Shown here piece by piece: positions 39,617 to 41,707 of a stretch of 41,707 nucleotides of DNA. Under the pieces are notes generated by a model. The model was not told the DNA's origin, did not search any database, and worked only from the letters and a program-made list of their open reading frames with translations. Where the stretch lies: positions 1 through 41,707 of the forward strand of contig CALKNK010000014.1 of the NCBI GenBank assembly GCA_938091165.1, given 5' to 3'. The translations under genes and the position numbers were made by a program. This DNA comes from an uncultured Ilumatobacter sp. (lineage in GTDB: Bacteria; Actinomycetota; Acidimicrobiia; Acidimicrobiales; Ilumatobacteraceae). Position 1 is the stretch's first letter, and the number at the start of each line of letters is the position of its first letter.

Positions 39617-40666
39617 ATGAGCGCAATCCGTCAGTCGTTCCCTTTGAACTCACAGTGGCCAACAATTGACCCGTTTCTTTTCGTCGCTCACCATCTCGAC
39701 GGCTTTCCAAATGGCACTGCCCACCTCGAACCCGACGCTTCCCTGGAGGGCCGCACTATCGGCCAGGACTTCGACAGCATCGACGGTTGGAACATGTACC
39801 ACGGTAAAAACGTGCCGGGTTTCCCGCAGCACCCTCATCGGGGCTTCGAAACCATCACCTACGTACGGACTGGTTTCTGCGACCACAGCGATTCGATGGG
39901 TGCTACGGCGCGCTTCGGCCGCGGCGACACGCAATGGATGACTGCGGGCAAAGGCATCGTGCACTGTGAGATGTTCCCCTTACTGAAGCGTGATGAACCA
40001 AATCCTCTTGAGCTTTTCCAGATCTGGTTAAACCTGCCTGCCGAGGACAAGATGGTTGATCCGTACTTCACCATGCTTTGGAGCCACGACACACCGACCG
40101 TCGTTAATGCAGGCCTAAATGGTGAACTCGTCAACGTTACGGTGATCGCTGGCACGCTGCGTGACAGCGGTATCTCAGTGACTGCCCAGACTCCACCGCC
40201 AAACTCGTGGGCCTCGCGCGCCGAAGCTGACGTTGCGATTTGGCATCTCAGCTTTGATCCTGGCGCGACCTGGACACTGCCGGCAGCAGCTCACGCCGAT
40301 ACCGAACGAGTGCTGTACGTGTTTGGTGGATCGTCGCTGACAATCAGCGGTGAGTGCGTTGAGGTAGGCAATGGCGTGCTGCTCAACGACCCGACGCAAA
40401 TGAAAAAAATCGTCGCTGGCGACGGTGGTGTGGAAGTAATGCTGCTTCAGGGGCGCCCAATTGGTGAACCGGTGGCGCGCTATGGCCCGTTCGTGATGAA
40501 CACCGAGGCCGAGATCCGTCAGGCTTTCCAGGACTATCAGCAAACTGGTTTTGGCGGCTGGCCGTGGCCGTCGGACGACCCAACCCACGGGATCGATGAA
40601 GGTCGCTTCGCTCATCACGCTGACGGCAAGCTTGAACGCTTCGATTGCGAGCCCGTCACTACCTGA
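39617..40666 (+). CDS. Pirin family bicupin protein, 349 aa
   Basis: The pirin N-terminal cupin is clear: FLFVAHHLDGFP, VPGFPQHPHRGFETITYVRTGFCDHSDSMGATARFGRGDTQWMTAGKGIVHCEMFP, giving the metal ligands His, His, His and Glu. ELFQIWLNLPAEDKMVDPYF is also characteristic. A C-terminal cupin follows (ERVLYVFGGSSLTISGECVEV), ending with RYGPFVMNTEAEIRQAFQDYQQTGFGGWPWP, the usual pirin end. Bacterial pirins include quercetin 2,3-dioxygenases and redox-sensing regulators. Shared control with azoreductase points to quinone or flavonoid-like electrophile defence. ATG 39617 is set by the leaderless promoter. Confidence 0.92.
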   Translation: MSAIRQSFPLNSQWPTIDPFLFVAHHLDGFPNGTAHLEPDASLEGRTIGQDFDSIDGWNMYHGKNVPGFPQHPHRGFETITYVRTGFCDHSDSMGATARFGRGDTQWMTAGKGIVHCEMFPLLKRDEPNPLELFQIWLNLPAEDKMVDPYFTMLWSHDTPTVVNAGLNGELVNVTVIAGTLRDSGISVTAQTPPPNSWASRAEADVAIWHLSFDPGATWTLPAAAHADTERVLYVFGGSSLTISGECVEVGNGVLLNDPTQMKKIVAGDGGVEVMLLQGRPIGEPVARYGPFVMNTEAEIRQAFQDYQQTGFGGWPWPSDDPTHGIDEGRFAHHADGKLERFDCEPVTT

Positions 40667-40721
40667 CGCTGCACCCCTGGCCCGGCACCGCCAGCGCTCG
40701 CATTTTTGGCAGACTGCAGCG

Positions 40722-41707
40722 ATGAATGTTCTCCACGATCTGCTCAGTGCGCGGGGCACCCTACTGATCGACGGCGCTGTGGGGACTGAGCTTTTCGCTC
40801 GGGGACTCGGGTCTGGCGACCCGCCCGAGATGTGGAACGTTGACCATCCTGATCGAGTCACCGCAGTGCACGCCGACTACATCAATGCCGGCTCCGACAT
40901 CGTGTTGACCAACTCCTTTGGGGGAACAGGTTTTCGGCTGAAGCTGCACAAGCTTGACGACCGCTGTATCGAGCTCAACCGTGCAGCGGCACAGGTGGCA
41001 CGAACCGCAGTGGACGCTCACTTCGCAGAGACCGGGCGACGCGTCCTCGTCGCCGGCTCGATGGGCCCCACCGGTGAGCTACTTGAGCCGATGGGATCAA
41101 TGACGCCGGAGACGTGCGCTGACGCATTCCGCGAACAGGCGATCGGTCTCGATGAAGGCGGCGCTGACGTCTTGTGGATCGAAACGATGAGTCATCTCGA
41201 CGAAGTCGCCGCTGCGGTCGAAGGTGCTCGTTCAGTGAGCGACCTCCCGGTATGCGCCACGCTGAGCTTCGACACCGCCGGTCGCACAATGATGGGCGTG
41301 TCGGGTGAAGCCGCAGTCAACCGACTTACTGAACTTGGCGTTGATGCCATCGGCGCAAACTGTGGCAATAACCTCGCTGACACTGAGGCCGCACTCCGCG
41401 AAATGCGGGCTGCCAATCCGGACGTTCCCCTGATCAGTAAGGCCAACGCAGGTATGCCTGAATGGCACGGAACCGAACTCCATTACAGCGGTGAACCTGA
41501 AGTGATGGCAGCCCACGCTGTGCGTCAACGCGAGGCCGGAATTCAGATCATTGGTGCCTGCTGCGGCAGCTCACCGAAGCATCTTGCGATGATGCGACAA
41601 GTGCTTGACGGCAACCTTCCCGTCCCTGAAGTCGAGTTTGAGGTGGCCGTTGTTCGTCAAGTCGCCAAGGCCCGCCAGCGCACCGGTCGGCGTTCGTCAC
41701 GTCCCGA
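40722..41707 (+). CDS. Homocysteine S-methyltransferase domain protein, 3' end cut by window
   Basis: The frame opens at ATG 40722 and is still open at the window end after 328 codons. GTLLIDGAVGTELFARGL and DIVLTNSFGGTGFRLKLH are the N-terminal homocysteine S-methyltransferase blocks; the zinc thiolate ligands appear as GANCGNN (one Cys) and GACCGSSPKHLAMM (two Cys). VAGSMGPTGELLEPMGSMT is the conserved G-x-x-G-P loop. Members transfer a methyl group to homocysteine from betaine, S-methylmethionine or (as MetH module) methylcobalamin-linked donors. At this size the visible part already spans the domain, so it could be a stand-alone BHMT-like enzyme or the start of a larger MetH-like protein. 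It follows pirin by 55 nt. Confidence 0.9.
   Translation, partial: MNVLHDLLSARGTLLIDGAVGTELFARGLGSGDPPEMWNVDHPDRVTAVHADYINAGSDIVLTNSFGGTGFRLKLHKLDDRCIELNRAAAQVARTAVDAHFAETGRRVLVAGSMGPTGELLEPMGSMTPETCADAFREQAIGLDEGGADVLWIETMSHLDEVAAAVEGARSVSDLPVCATLSFDTAGRTMMGVSGEAAVNRLTELGVDAIGANCGNNLADTEAALREMRAANPDVPLISKANAGMPEWHGTELHYSGEPEVMAAHAVRQREAGIQIIGACCGSSPKHLAMMRQVLDGNLPVPEVEFEVAVVRQVAKARQRTGRRSSRP

Overview
The window looks like chromosomal DNA of a high-GC actinobacterium, most likely an Acidimicrobiia (Ilumatobacter-like) species. That placement is inference. It rests on GC-rich codon use, an unusually large share of leaderless genes (a TAnnnT -10 box 6-7 nt before the start codon), the fused CysN/CysC, and the accessory catabolic families. 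No tRNA, rRNA, CRISPR array or insertion sequence was recognised.

The main result is three probable selenoproteins within 25 kb, each interrupted by one in-frame UGA that falls on the first Cys of a thiol/redox motif (UxxC): a GrdB-like selenoprotein B family protein (1-1223, minus, UGA 753-755), a TlpA/thioredoxin-like lipoprotein (14377-15120, plus, UGA 14812-14814) and an AhpC/TSA peroxiredoxin-like protein (25251-25784, plus, UGA 25377-25379). Each has a hairpin just downstream that fits a bacterial SECIS element; in the first two the stem begins exactly 11 nt after the UGA. Conventional gene callers would split or truncate all three. TGA is an ordinary stop for most other genes here, so this is not a UGA=Trp code.

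Region 1-10932 (minus) is one tightly packed, probably polycistronic cluster, in transcription order: TetR regulator, sulfatase, metallo-beta-lactamase hydrolase, haloalkane dehalogenase, SRPBCC protein, sulfatase fused to a DJ-1/PfpI domain, DUF1330-like protein, GST-like protein, GrdB-like selenoprotein. Most junctions are ATGA/GTGA/TGATG overlaps. A 21-nt palindrome sits upstream of tetR, and two copies of a GGTGCC/GGCACC palindrome lie in front of two internal genes. I infer a pathway for a sulfated and/or halogenated organic substrate. Divergent from it (11260-13755) are a RidA-family protein, a class III CoA-transferase and an SDR.

13778-20410 holds trmL, the selenoprotein lipoprotein, and a sulfate assimilation unit (Rrf2 regulator, cysD, cysNC, SLC13-type permease). 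20464-28402 holds lipid and small-molecule enzymes: TesB thioesterase, two 2-oxoglutarate/Fe(II) oxygenase-type proteins, a hydroxyacid dehydrogenase, a CMD protein, nitronate monooxygenase with the selenoprotein peroxiredoxin behind it, a broken DAC-like sensor gene with an amber codon, and a geranylgeranyl-reductase-type flavoprotein. 28403-31980 holds a DM13 protein, a ketoacyl synthase III, engB, a small membrane protein and a VOC protein.

31981-41707 holds azoreductase, aminotransferase, an ABC exporter, an amidohydrolase, an enoyl-CoA hydratase family protein, trmB, pirin and a homocysteine methyltransferase (cut by the window end). The azoreductase and pirin genes, 7.5 kb apart, share the same operator (TAGTTG-n6-CAACTA) at exactly the same distance from their -10 boxes, which points to a common quinone/electrophile-stress regulator encoded elsewhere.
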